Shown: positions 8,182 to 17,064, numbered from the stretch's first letter. The stretch: DNA of 31,599 nucleotides from Gemmatimonadaceae bacterium (GCA_002726335.1 PBSR01000219.1:1-31599); one strand, 5' to 3'. Notes: generated from the sequence alone by a model not told the origin. Translations and numbers: made by a program.

Positions 8182-11100
8182 ATGTTTCACGTAACAGTCG
8201 CCACCATCACTACACCGCCGGATGGATCGCTCGACGACGAGGCGCAGCGGCTGGTGCAGCTGGTTCAAGCTCTCTACGGCACCGAACTGGCCATCGTTGC
8301 CGGGGATCGGGCGCTGACAGAACGGCCCACGCAGCACACCATCGCCCTGGGTTGTCTGGCGGACAACCCCTTCGTCGAGGCACTCTACCAGCGTTACACC
8401 ATCCTTGTCGATCGCTGGTACCCCGGTACCGGAGGCTCGGTGGTGCAGACCCTTACCGCGCCCTTCCGGTTCGGCGAACACGTGCTGCTGCTGGGTGGCA
8501 GTGACGTGGAGGGCGTGCGTCGCGCGACCCGTCGATTCGTCGAGCAACTCGAATCGAGTCCCGACGGTGTCGTCGCCTGGCAACTGCACGTCGAGCTGGG
8601 CGACGCTCACCTGCCCCTGCCGGAAGACCGCCTCGACCACCTGGGCGGCGCGGCGAGCCCGGTCCTCATCCCCGAGAGCGTCACCCCCGCGACACCGTAC
8701 TCATCCGGCTTCACGGGTGGTTCCGCGCGGGATCATCTGCTGCGTCTCGGGATGTACGGCCCCCACGCCGACAACCTTCATCTGTCCCGTTCGTCGCAGC
8801 TCGGCTTGCGATACCTGTACACCGGCCGGCTCGAGGATGCCGCCGAGTACCGGCGGGCCCTGCTCGAGGAGGTGCAGTCCGGCGTGGTGGCGAAGCTCTA
8901 CCACTACAAGTCGGTGCGCATGCTGCAGCTGTGGCCGCAGCTCAGCGGTTGTCCCGTCTTTGACGACGACGAGAGAGGGGAGATCACCCGCGCCATCCGC
9001 ACCTATCTGCTCGAAGAGAGCGGTATCGCGAATACCGACCTGATTCGGGAGGCGTCTGCCGAGTCAGGAATCTTCAGTCGCCACATCGCCTGTGAGGCCC
9101 TGAATCTTTGGGCCGGCGCGGACTGGCTCTGGCGTCTGACGGAGGATTCGCGTTGGCTCGACGATCGCCGCGTGGCGGACGACTTCTTCGAGTCCCAGGC
9201 GGGCACCGACGTGCCCCTCACCGGACTGACCGAAGGCTACGCCAGCTACCTGGATATCTTTCTCGAGTGGATGCTGTTGAGCTGTCCGGACAGGATCGCT
9301 GAGGATCCTCACATCCGACTGTGGGCCGAGCGTGTGACGGGTCTGTGTACGAACACGGGTCAGCTGGTATTGGGGCCCCAGACCGATGAGAGTCGCTACC
9401 CCTACCACGTGCTGCGCCGGCTGGCCCATCTGCTCGACGACGGGCGTTACCTGTTCGTCGCCAACCGGCGCGAGCGACAGGTGCGGCGCGGTATGGACCG
9501 GGTCATGCAGTTTTCAGCCGGTCAGGCGTACGCCGGAGATGTGTCCGCGTGCGAGCCAGGGGACGCCATCGGCCTGACGTGCTACCCGATGAACGAACGG
9601 CTGCGCCGGTGGCAGGCGCCATCGATCGGGACCGGGGCCGGGTTCGATCGGGCGGTGGCACGCAGTGGGTGGAGCGCGGAGGACGACTATCTCATGGTCG
9701 TGGGTGTGCGCAGCGGCGCCAAGTGCCTGCCCAACGTGGGAACGATCGCCGCGTACGAACGCTTTGGACAGCGGCTGATCACGTCTGATGCTGTGTCTCT
9801 CTTTCCGGCCTGCGCCAGCCCATGGCGACACTCCGGCGTCACCGTGAACGTCGGTGGGTTGGGAGCCGGCATGGTCGAGGGTGCCAGGCTACTTGTGGAC
9901 GAGGAGGTCTGCGGCGGGCGCCTGTTCTCCTACCGGATCAGCGATGACCTGTGTCGCCGGGACCGATTGCTCTTCTGGATGCCAGCCGCATATGTCCTGG
10001 TCGTCGATCGTGTCGCCGTTGAGACAGATGAGATCTTCACGCTGGGGGTGAACTGGCGCTGTGCCGGGCAGGTGATCGGAGTCGAGGACGGGTTGGCGAC
10101 GTTGGACACAAACTCGGAGAAGGGACGGTTCTACGTTCAGGTTTCCCCGGGGTTGAGTCTGGACGTGGAGACCGAGGAGTACCCCGCCCTGGGAGCGCCT
10201 CCGGGGGCGCCGGCGAATGTGGGGGTCATGCTCCACGCGACGATAGACCGGAAGGGCGGCGCGGGAGAGGTGGAGGTGGCAACGCTGCTGCATGCCGTAT
10301 CCGATGCAGAAGGGCCTCGCTACCGACTGCGCGGCGGGGAAGAGGGGTGGAGCGTCGAGGGTCCGGACGGAACGCTCGGCTTCGGCAGGGGACAGGTAGA
10401 AGGGGTGATGTCGATCGAGCTTCGTCCGCAGGCAGGCATGACGAATCAGAGTCGATCTGCACCATCTGCTCCCTCGTCATCTTCGAGCCAGGCTGATGCA
10501 AGCCTGCCGACCCGATGGGGAATCGACCTGCCTGGACCGGTGTCGACATGGGCGCAGGCGGCTGATGGCTCGGCCCTGGCCGTGGGCACGGACCGGGGAG
10601 ACGTGCTCGTCTTCGACTCAGAGGGGGCACAGCAATGGACGACGAAGGGCAATGCAGCCGTCACGGCGCTGTCGTTCCACGGAGGGGATCTGTTCGTCGG
10701 CAGCCATTCGGGGGAGGTCTGCCGGTTCGGAGCGGACGGAGCGGCGTTGTGGCGCCATCAATGTCAGTTCCGGGAAGAGCGCTCCTTCTGGCCGTGGTGG
10801 TTCCTGGAGACAGCTACCGTCGGAGCCATCGCTGTCGGCTGCGATCCTGCCGGTGATCAGGAGATCGTGGCGGCCGGGACGGGGAGCACGAATCTCAACT
10901 TTCTCGATGCACGTTCGGGCGCCCTGTTGGCGGATGTGGTGAGCCCCTATGGCCTGCCGGACCGAATCCGTGCACATGTGCCGACAGGCGGCGATGAGCT
11001 GCGATTCCTGTCGGGGCATTCCTGGCTCTCCTGCGGCTCTACGGTCCGGGCGTGGGCAGCGCCTCCCGACGCTCAAGAGAGAATCGTCTACCACCGGAGC

Positions 11101-11613
11101 GTGGATCCCATGGGTCGGACGATGGACCAGTGGGATACCTGCGGGGTCGTCGACTTCCACGTTGGCCCGCTGGTCAACGGCGGGCCAGACCGAGTCGTCG
11201 TGCTGCGCCACGGGGCGGTGAACCAGATGACCGTCTACGATGAAATGACCGGTGATCCCCTCTGGGACGCAGGACTGGGGGGGGCACCGGTGGCGCTGGC
11301 TGTGGTGCGGGGAGACTCCGAGACATCGGTGCGCTGCTACGTGGCCGAGCAGTTCGGCTGGCTGGTCGAGTTCGACGGCACGGGGAAGCGGGTGAGTGCG
11401 ACGCGCATCGCCAGCAACCTGTCGGATATGCATGTGTCCGCCGATGGTCGTCTGTTCGTCTGGAGCGCAGAGGCACTGCACATCGTCAACAGGGGGCGAA
11501 TGCAGGACAGGTATACACTGGCAGAGAATCCACTGGGTTGGTACGCGCATCCAAGTGGACCAGGACTGCTGTGCCTATCCAGGCAGCGACTGATGTTGGT
11601 AGAGCTGCTGTGA
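8182..11613 (+). CDS. heparinase II/III-like protein fused to C-terminal beta-propeller
   Basis: The protein has 1143 residues from ATG 8182, preferred because GGTGGGA lies 8 bases upstream; GTG/ATG-type starts to 8128 would overlap the previous gene. Residues 1 to about 140 match the small alpha-glucuronidase-like N-terminal domain often seen before such lyases (TIALGCLADNPFVEALYQRY, DRWYPGTGGSVVQTL, HVLLLGGSDVEGVRRA). About 190-500 is a helical toroid, about 500-750 a beta-sandwich of heparinase II/III type (DDYLMVVGVRSGAK, FPACASPWRHSG, FWMPAAYVLVVDRV). A Ser-rich linker at about 754-775 leads to a PQQ/WD40-like propeller (LAVGTDRGDVLVFDSEG, LFVGSHSGEVCRFGADG, VAAGTGSTNLNFLDA) reaching the end. 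The usual beta-sandwich HxHxDxN signature is degenerate here. No signal peptide. Likely acts on an acidic polysaccharide, but activity is inferred. Confidence 0.75.
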   Translation: MFHVTVATITTPPDGSLDDEAQRLVQLVQALYGTELAIVAGDRALTERPTQHTIALGCLADNPFVEALYQRYTILVDRWYPGTGGSVVQTLTAPFRFGEHVLLLGGSDVEGVRRATRRFVEQLESSPDGVVAWQLHVELGDAHLPLPEDRLDHLGGAASPVLIPESVTPATPYSSGFTGGSARDHLLRLGMYGPHADNLHLSRSSQLGLRYLYTGRLEDAAEYRRALLEEVQSGVVAKLYHYKSVRMLQLWPQLSGCPVFDDDERGEITRAIRTYLLEESGIANTDLIREASAESGIFSRHIACEALNLWAGADWLWRLTEDSRWLDDRRVADDFFESQAGTDVPLTGLTEGYASYLDIFLEWMLLSCPDRIAEDPHIRLWAERVTGLCTNTGQLVLGPQTDESRYPYHVLRRLAHLLDDGRYLFVANRRERQVRRGMDRVMQFSAGQAYAGDVSACEPGDAIGLTCYPMNERLRRWQAPSIGTGAGFDRAVARSGWSAEDDYLMVVGVRSGAKCLPNVGTIAAYERFGQRLITSDAVSLFPACASPWRHSGVTVNVGGLGAGMVEGARLLVDEEVCGGRLFSYRISDDLCRRDRLLFWMPAAYVLVVDRVAVETDEIFTLGVNWRCAGQVIGVEDGLATLDTNSEKGRFYVQVSPGLSLDVETEEYPALGAPPGAPANVGVMLHATIDRKGGAGEVEVATLLHAVSDAEGPRYRLRGGEEGWSVEGPDGTLGFGRGQVEGVMSIELRPQAGMTNQSRSAPSAPSSSSSQADASLPTRWGIDLPGPVSTWAQAADGSALAVGTDRGDVLVFDSEGAQQWTTKGNAAVTALSFHGGDLFVGSHSGEVCRFGADGAALWRHQCQFREERSFWPWWFLETATVGAIAVGCDPAGDQEIVAAGTGSTNLNFLDARSGALLADVVSPYGLPDRIRAHVPTGGDELRFLSGHSWLSCGSTVRAWAAPPDAQERIVYHRSVDPMGRTMDQWDTCGVVDFHVGPLVNGGPDRVVVLRHGAVNQMTVYDEMTGDPLWDAGLGGAPVALAVVRGDSETSVRCYVAEQFGWLVEFDGTGKRVSATRIASNLSDMHVSADGRLFVWSAEALHIVNRGRMQDRYTLAENPLGWYAHPSGPGLLCLSRQRLMLVELL

Positions 11614-11622
11614 AGTCGGGCC

Positions 11623-12246
11623 TCAGCGCAGCTCCGCCTCGACCTCAGCCTGCCGTCGCATGACCTGCCGCACCCGACGCAGACTCACTTCGTTGTTGCC
11701 CTCAAAGATCTCCGCCACGTCATCCTCCACGTCGACACGAAGCAGGCCGTCAGCACATGACTCACTCACGTTCCGCAGGCGAAATGCCAGCTTGCGGGGG
11801 TGCAGGTCGGTGGGCGCTTCAATGACGCCGAGGTCCAGTCGCTGACCCTCACACCCCTCGGTCGGGACCAGGGCCAGCGATGCCTCCGCGGGCCGGGATC
11901 CGATGTTGTGCACGTAGCCACTGACGGTATCGTCGGCAAAGACGATATCCAGCGGTGACAGCGCCAGGTCGGCTCGTACGGCAACGGGTTCGAGTGCCTC
12001 CAATGGTTCGACCTCGAGGACCGAGCCACCGCCGGCCACATCGATGGCCACTCTTTCCCCGCGACGGATCACTAGCTTCCGCTCTGTCGCGGCGCCATCG
12101 ATTCGACCGTCGTCGTCAGCGTCGGCACCAAGGCGGAGAAGGTAGCGACCATGCTGCAGCTGCCAGAAACGCACGGCGCCATGGAGGATCCCGCCGCCGA
12201 AACTGTACAGCCGTGCACGGAAACGCAGCGGGCCAGCCTGCTCCAC
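11623..12246 (-). CDS. C-terminal part of the CBM9/toroid protein, severed by in-frame TGA
   Basis: This segment is in exactly the same frame as the large gene upstream (12277-15417) and is separated from it only by TGA 12277-12279 and ten codons; the nominal start is GTG 12246, with only a weakly placed GGAG upstream. It holds 207 residues: a beta-rich stretch (RLYSFGGGILHGAVRFWQL, GRYLLRLGADADDDGRIDG) and a CARDB-like Ig domain (ADLALSPLDIVFADDTVSG, YVHNIGSRPAEASLAL, and DVAEIFEGNNEVSLRRV at the end). There is no signal peptide of its own, so as a separate product it could not be exported. Both halves look like intact, selected sequence, and the simplest reading is one protein of 1264 residues broken by a recent nonsense change. 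Its stop is only 9 bases from the stop of the convergent heparinase-like gene. Confidence 0.75.
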   Translation of the reverse strand: MEQAGPLRFRARLYSFGGGILHGAVRFWQLQHGRYLLRLGADADDDGRIDGAATERKLVIRRGERVAIDVAGGGSVLEVEPLEALEPVAVRADLALSPLDIVFADDTVSGYVHNIGSRPAEASLALVPTEGCEGQRLDLGVIEAPTDLHPRKLAFRLRNVSESCADGLLRVDVEDDVAEIFEGNNEVSLRRVRQVMRRQAEVEAELR

Positions 12247-12276
12247 CAGGGCGGCGTACTCCGTGCCCAGACCGGA

Positions 12277-12279
12277 TCA
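12277..12279 (-). other. in-frame TGA interrupting the CBM9/toroid gene
   Basis: On the - strand the frame reads HAVG-TGA-SGLGTEYAALV and continues for another 217 codons without a stop. In related proteins that I remember, this position carries Trp (SHAV-x-W-x-G-x-GT). TGG to TGA would be a single G to A change (C to T at + 12277). Confidence 0.8.
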
Positions 12280-15200
12280 GCCGACAGCATGGCTGCGGCT
12301 GATCTTGTTGCGTGTGGCGAAGCCGCCGGTGTAGGTGATGGCGGCGTTGCGCAGGGCATTCAGAAAGACGCGGTCGGTGAAGGGTTCGGCGGAGGTGTAC
12401 ATCTGCGAGAACGTCTGAAGCTCCACGACGTCTGCCCGCAAGGCGGTGACGAGCGCGTCGAGATCCCCGTGGAGGAGGGCGGCCGCCGGACCGCGCAGGT
12501 AGAGATCATCGAGACTACCGCTGAACGACTCGTGCCCGAAGCGGTGGTAGAAGTCGAGGAGCAGATCGCCCGGGGATGTATCTGTACGGCCACTGGTGTA
12601 GAAATCGTAGAACGGGGCAGCGTAGCGGCGGTCTCCGGTGATCACAGCCAGGAAAGCGAAGGCGGATCCCTGCCCCCCGTACCCTCCGTAAAGGGGGCGA
12701 GTGTTGGTGCCCTCCACGCGTTCACTGGCCACGTCGACAGCGTGGGCGTATCGACCGGGCTCGAAGTGCTCGAGCCAGCCATCCGCCCACTGACGCAGCC
12801 ACCTCTCAGCCTGGGGATTGCGGTTGTACCAGAGCAGCTCGAGGGCGGGGTGCCACATCTGCGGGTGGGCTTGTCCGTCGATGTCTGTGTCGGATACATG
12901 GCGAGTGTCGTGGCCGATCCGCTGTGAGCGGAAGTGGCGATGGCCTGCCGCGGTGACCACCGTAAGGTCTGCCAGGGATCGGGCTGCGGTCATGCAACGC
13001 TCGAGATAGACGGGATCGCCGTACTCCAGCACCGCCATCAGCGCTTCCTGATTCAGCCCCTCCTCGTAGGCGTGGAGCGGATCCATGGTACGCCGGTTGA
13101 TGCCTTCTACCATGGTCGTCAACTGGGCCAGATGATCCAGGCGAGCAGCGGCATCGCGGAACTGCGCCGCAACCCCATCCTCCTCGAAGAAGGCCAGGTC
13201 GACGAAGTTCTGGTAGAGGTCCGTGTCATCGCCGACAGCGCCACCGAACTCGCCGGTTTCGACGAGACGGTGTTCGAACCACCAGGCTGGCACGCCGCGT
13301 GCCGCCAGCCAGGCTGCCCGGGCCCAGGTAGCCCATGCGGGCGCTTCGGGCGCCTGGTGCACCGAAGATGCGACCGGTTCGCCCGCGTCCGGCGTTCGCC
13401 GCCGGCGCCACAGCCACTGCCAGTACTGGCGCATGCTCTCATTCTCCGGGTCGAGCCAGCGGGCATGATCGACGGCGGCGAACAGCTGTTGCAGCTGATC
13501 TCCCATGGGGTGAGTGGCGAACCACGTGGCCATCTGGTCTGCAGGCGGCAGACTGGTCCAGGGACGGGGTTCGCTGGCGCAGGCGAAGAGTGACTTCACC
13601 AGGAAGCTGCGGTAGGCGAATGCCTCACGGCGTGCCGATGTGACGTCGGTGGTGTACAGCTGGGCCTCGGCGTCGATCGGCGGCGCTCCCTCCGCCTCGA
13701 TCCTGACGGATAGCTGCGATTTCGCCGGGAGCAACTGGTCGATAATATCCAGGACCACGTGCGTCCGTCCCGGTCCGTGCGCGGCGATGTCTACGGTCAG
13801 CAACCGCAACCGGGTGTCGACAGGATCGTCGACGATGAGAGTCATTTCATCTTCATGTCCATCGATGTCGAAGGACAGGCCGATGGCATCGAGTCCCGTT
13901 ACCCCGGTGGTGGTCAAGACGGTGCCGAGTGACCAACGCTGTGCCGGTTCAGCGAACGGTGCCTGGCGATGTATGCGGAAGAAGGCAGCATCGGCGACAA
14001 CACCATCGGTCACTCCAGTGAGGCTGACGTCACCTTCGTGGATTCGTTCGCCGAACAGGGCACGCGAACGCAGGGCGCCACCGGGGAAGTGGTGGCGGGG
14101 TCGGCTGTCGCCGGCCCCGCGATAGGAGAGGGCGGGTGCATGCAGATCGGCGCGGATGCCGCCGCGGATCTGCACGGCGTCGAAGCCGCCTCGCTCCGCC
14201 AGGCGCACATGCAGGCCATCATTGTTGCCGTAGGCGTACCCCACACCTGCTCCGGCACCCGCCTGAGGATACTCCCAGACGGCACCGTTCCAGCCGCGGC
14301 TGTGCACGGTGCCGTCGAAGGGTGTACCGATGAAGCCGCGTACCGCGCGACTGTCCACCACACCAACGTGTTCGATGCGCACCACCTGACCGGCGTACAC
14401 AGGGATGGCCGGGCCGACGGCCTCCAGCCGAGACCGTTCCCGCAGGGACACCGAGTCGACCGTGATGTCACCTGATGGCCCGGACTGCAGGGCCACCGCG
14501 GTGGATTCACCCACGGCGACAAAGGAGATCCGAATGGTGTCTGCACCGTCGACTGGCCGGCTCACACGCAGACTGCCGAGCTCCACCTGCAGAGTACCAT
14601 GACCGCTGACCGTGGCAGTCAACTCATGTGCCGCAGGTCGCAGCGCAATGTCGGTGCGGACCGTGCCGCCACCTGACAGCTCCAGCTCCCGCGTCGCAGC
14701 CTTCACCGACCAGTCCGCTCCCTGCAGACGATTGGCGTCACCGAGGAACAGGTGACCATATCCGTCGATGCCGGCGTAGACCGCACCCGCAGGCCACACC
14801 GAGAGAGCCATGGATCCCGAGGTGTAGTCCTCCCGGCCGATCTTGAGCTCGATCAGCCGCCCGGCAGTCAGATGGCCGACGCCGATGTCGGCGAAGGGTA
14901 CGGCGATCTCGGCTGTCCACCGATCGGTGCCGATATGGGCGGCGCCAGGCCAATCGGGAGGCCAGGGCAGGTGATCGCCCGAGCGGCGGTGCAGACTCCA
15001 GCGGGCACCGGCGGCGTTGACGAGAAGCTGATCGACAGCCATGTAGTCGTCACCTGCCCGCAGGAAGATCTCGATGACGTCATCCTGCCACACGTCCGGG
15101 TGGTCCCGTCGGTGGCGCAGCCGCAGGCTGGCGGGATCCGGTTCGTGGCAGACGACTCCCAGGTAGAGGTGAGTGTCATCGAAGGCAACTCGCGCGTCCA

Positions 15201-15417
15201 CCGTCTTGGTGGTGGCACTCGTGCCGCCAGGCACAGTGAAGTCACGGGTGCCGGCCGCGTTCTGCCAGCAGAGGTCAGACAGGTCGCCGTCGATGCGGGG
15301 CGACTCCCCGGCGCACCGGCCGGCGTACAGCGTCGGAGTCGAGCTGGCCGGAGATGTCGACAACACCGCCAGGAGCAGCAGTCCAGGCGGCAGCGGGAAG
15401 GGGGAGATCCGTCTCAT
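12277..15417 (-). CDS. secreted CBM9-domain / alpha-toroid carbohydrate protein (main part)
   Basis: The 1046 residues start at ATG 15417 with a Sec signal peptide (MRRISPFPLPPGLLLLAVLS, cleavage near SPASS). Residues about 35-235 are a CBM9/DOMON-type domain: RIDGDLSDLCWQNA, VDARVAFDDTHLYLGVVCHE, DVWQDDVIEIFLRAG, DRWTAEIAVPFADIG, the standard landmarks of family-9 carbohydrate-binding modules. A long beta-rich middle region follows, then from about 700 a helical toroid (YQNFVDLAFFEEDG, AYEEGLNQEALMAVLEYGD, QMWHPALELLWYNRNPQ, GGYGGQGSAFAFLAVITGDRR, RGPAAALLHGDLDALVTAL). Translation then stops at TGA 12277-12279 although the frame goes on (see the 11623-12246 entry). It faces the glycan operon and is probably its exported partner, acting on extracellular polysaccharide. 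The enzymatic activity is not recognisable. Confidence 0.8.
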   Translation of the reverse strand: MRRISPFPLPPGLLLLAVLSTSPASSTPTLYAGRCAGESPRIDGDLSDLCWQNAAGTRDFTVPGGTSATTKTVDARVAFDDTHLYLGVVCHEPDPASLRLRHRRDHPDVWQDDVIEIFLRAGDDYMAVDQLLVNAAGARWSLHRRSGDHLPWPPDWPGAAHIGTDRWTAEIAVPFADIGVGHLTAGRLIELKIGREDYTSGSMALSVWPAGAVYAGIDGYGHLFLGDANRLQGADWSVKAATRELELSGGGTVRTDIALRPAAHELTATVSGHGTLQVELGSLRVSRPVDGADTIRISFVAVGESTAVALQSGPSGDITVDSVSLRERSRLEAVGPAIPVYAGQVVRIEHVGVVDSRAVRGFIGTPFDGTVHSRGWNGAVWEYPQAGAGAGVGYAYGNNDGLHVRLAERGGFDAVQIRGGIRADLHAPALSYRGAGDSRPRHHFPGGALRSRALFGERIHEGDVSLTGVTDGVVADAAFFRIHRQAPFAEPAQRWSLGTVLTTTGVTGLDAIGLSFDIDGHEDEMTLIVDDPVDTRLRLLTVDIAAHGPGRTHVVLDIIDQLLPAKSQLSVRIEAEGAPPIDAEAQLYTTDVTSARREAFAYRSFLVKSLFACASEPRPWTSLPPADQMATWFATHPMGDQLQQLFAAVDHARWLDPENESMRQYWQWLWRRRRTPDAGEPVASSVHQAPEAPAWATWARAAWLAARGVPAWWFEHRLVETGEFGGAVGDDTDLYQNFVDLAFFEEDGVAAQFRDAAARLDHLAQLTTMVEGINRRTMDPLHAYEEGLNQEALMAVLEYGDPVYLERCMTAARSLADLTVVTAAGHRHFRSQRIGHDTRHVSDTDIDGQAHPQMWHPALELLWYNRNPQAERWLRQWADGWLEHFEPGRYAHAVDVASERVEGTNTRPLYGGYGGQGSAFAFLAVITGDRRYAAPFYDFYTSGRTDTSPGDLLLDFYHRFGHESFSGSLDDLYLRGPAAALLHGDLDALVTALRADVVELQTFSQMYTSAEPFTDRVFLNALRNAAITYTGGFATRNKISRSHAVG

Positions 15418-15503
15418 CGTGCAGTCGATTCATTTCCGAGGTAGACTTGGTTGCTGGAGTCACGAATCCAGAGCGTAAAGTAACCTCCCCTGGAGACCCG
15501 GAC

Positions 15504-16265
15504 ATGCATCGACGAATTCTGATCTGTATCATGCTGGTCATCATCTGGACGGTACCGAGCGCCGCCCAGGTCAACATTGAGACCTATCGCGGCAAGGCGG
15601 GTCTCGCCGGCGCCGCCCGGTTTTCGGTGAGCAGCGATTTCGGCAACGTCGACGTGGTGCGCTCCGATGGGGCAGGCAACGTCACTCTGGACAACGATAC
15701 GGGGGCCCTGTTGCTCGTCGTCCGCGGGGCCGCCGGCTTCCTCGGTGGTAAGCGCTACGCCAACAGCGGCGTTCTGCATCTGCGCTATACGTGGAAGGTT
15801 TCGACGCTCATCCACCCCGAGATCTTCGTTCAGGGCGACTATGCCCGCTCGCGCCGGCTCGATGCACGTTCGTTGGTGGGCATCGGTGGCCGCTGGAACC
15901 TGCTGCGCACCGAACGTCAGGGGCTGGCGATCGGCAGTGCCATCATGTGGGAGCGGGAACGTCTCGATTTGCTGCCGGGAGACCGGCATGACAGTCGAAC
16001 GTCGGAAGCGAGGCTGAGCACCTACATCAATCTCTACGCCGCCACGTCACGCGGTGTATCGCTGGCGACGACGGCCTACTACCAGCCGGCGGTAACCGAT
16101 GTGGGCGACGCACGACTGCTGGGAACGGTGGAGCTGACGACGCCCATCATCGGACCCCTGCAGCAGACGACGGTGATCGATTTTCGTGTCGACCGGGGCG
16201 CTCCCAGGGGGGTCAAGGACACCGACGTCAAACTGTCGGCCAGCTTCGGCGTGAAGTTCGGGTAA
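15504..16265 (+). CDS. DUF481-family outer-membrane protein
   Basis: The protein has 253 residues from ATG 15504, with GGAGA 8 bases ahead. Residues 1-21 are a signal peptide (RRILICIMLVIIWTVPSAA, cleaved after AA-Q). The mature part shows alternating beta strands ending in aromatic residues, as in outer-membrane barrels: KAGLAGAARFSVSSDFGNVD, GFLGGKRYANSGVLHLRYTW, HPEIFVQGDYARSRRLDARS, LVGIGGRWNLLRTERQGLAI, SAIMWERERLD, and a final DVKLSASFGVKFG. This fits DUF481 (YdiY-like, 'salt-induced outer membrane protein'). It is divergent from the CBM9 gene, sharing an 86-base gap in which I cannot identify a clear promoter. Function in the family is poorly known; a cell-envelope role in a diderm host is implied. 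Confidence 0.75.
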   Translation: MHRRILICIMLVIIWTVPSAAQVNIETYRGKAGLAGAARFSVSSDFGNVDVVRSDGAGNVTLDNDTGALLLVVRGAAGFLGGKRYANSGVLHLRYTWKVSTLIHPEIFVQGDYARSRRLDARSLVGIGGRWNLLRTERQGLAIGSAIMWERERLDLLPGDRHDSRTSEARLSTYINLYAATSRGVSLATTAYYQPAVTDVGDARLLGTVELTTPIIGPLQQTTVIDFRVDRGAPRGVKDTDVKLSASFGVKFG

Positions 16266-16290
16266 CCGATCGTCACCAGCGGTCGATCGG
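16266..16290. terminator. 7-bp hairpin between convergent genes
   Basis: CCGATCG (16266-16272) and CGATCGG (16284-16290) form a perfect stem with an 11-base loop. The stem begins directly after the TAA of the DUF481 gene and lies before the stop of the convergent gene at 16309. It may serve both strands, but there is no T-tract. Confidence 0.45.
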
Positions 16291-16308
16291 CCTCCGGCAT
16301 CCGAGTCG

Positions 16309-17064
16309 CTACTGCTGAGCTTGCCCGGTCATCGGCACGAAACGTACCGGCAACAGAGATTCGGTCCGCACCTTGCCATCTCGTTTCGTCAATCGGATCA
16401 GCTCCTGATAGCGGTCGCCCACGGGCAACACCAGGTGGCCATTCTCGGCGAGCTGATCCACCAATGCCTGCGGCACGTGATCGGGTGCCGCCGTCACCAT
16501 GATGGCGTCGAAGGGCGCCTCCGAGGGCCAGCCGACATACCCGTCGCCGATGCGGACCGTGATGTTGTCGTAGCCCTGCCGTTGCAGCAACTGGCTGGCA
16601 CTGTCGCCAAGAGACGGGATGATCTCGATGGTGAAGACATGCTCCACGAGCCGCGACAGCACAGCCGCCTGATAACCCGAACCCGTACCGATCTCGAGCA
16701 CCTTGTCGCCCGGCTCCAGGTCCAGCGCCTGCGTCATGAAGGCGACGATGTATGGCTGCGAGATGGTCTGATCTTCGCCGATGGGCAGAGCGCGATCCTG
16801 GTAGGCCATGTCCTTGAGAGAAGGCGGTACGAACTCGTGTCGCGGGATCTCGGCCATGGCCTGCAGCACGAGGGAATCGGAGATGTCACGCGCTGTCAAC
16901 TGGCTGCGTATCATGAGGTTCCGGCGTGTGGTGTAGACATCATCGTTTTCGGTTGAACAGACCGGCAGGGCACACAGGGCGATGAGCCAGGCGACCAGGA
17001 AGGCCGCAACGTGTGTGGACTGTCGAGGGGCGAGCCCCCCGGTAGCTGAGAAAAGAACAGTCAT
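16309..17064 (-). CDS. pcm: protein-L-isoaspartate O-methyltransferase, exported form
   Basis: The enzyme methylates L-isoaspartyl residues in aged proteins using SAM, starting their repair. The family core is complete: RNLMIRSQLTARDISD, MAEIPRHEFVPPSLKDMAYQDRALPIGEDQTISQPYIV is the hallmark block, then DKVLEIGTGSGYQAAVLSRLV (SAM motif I), NITVRIGDGYVGWP, PFDAIMVTAAPDHVPQALVDQL and GHLVLPVGDR. The start is taken as ATG 17064, with AAGGTGG 5 bases upstream; GTG 17073 is an in-frame alternative. About 40 residues precede the core, with a hydrophobic stretch (AAFLVAWLIALCALPVC) that looks like a signal peptide or membrane anchor, so repair would take place in the periplasm, as in the subset of Gram-negative Pcm proteins that are exported. 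251 residues. Confidence 0.9.
   Translation of the reverse strand: MTVLFSATGGLAPRQSTHVAAFLVAWLIALCALPVCSTENDDVYTTRRNLMIRSQLTARDISDSLVLQAMAEIPRHEFVPPSLKDMAYQDRALPIGEDQTISQPYIVAFMTQALDLEPGDKVLEIGTGSGYQAAVLSRLVEHVFTIEIIPSLGDSASQLLQRQGYDNITVRIGDGYVGWPSEAPFDAIMVTAAPDHVPQALVDQLAENGHLVLPVGDRYQELIRLTKRDGKVRTESLLPVRFVPMTGQAQQ

Noticed and set aside
10618..11550. 310-codon - strand frame within the propeller region
   Set aside because: It is antisense to a good propeller-coding frame and contains no recognisable domain.
12277..12279. Selenocysteine or recoded TGA
   Set aside because: The flanking sequence is not a redox motif, the remembered family column is Trp, TGA ends many other genes here, and I saw no obvious SECIS-like hairpin just downstream.
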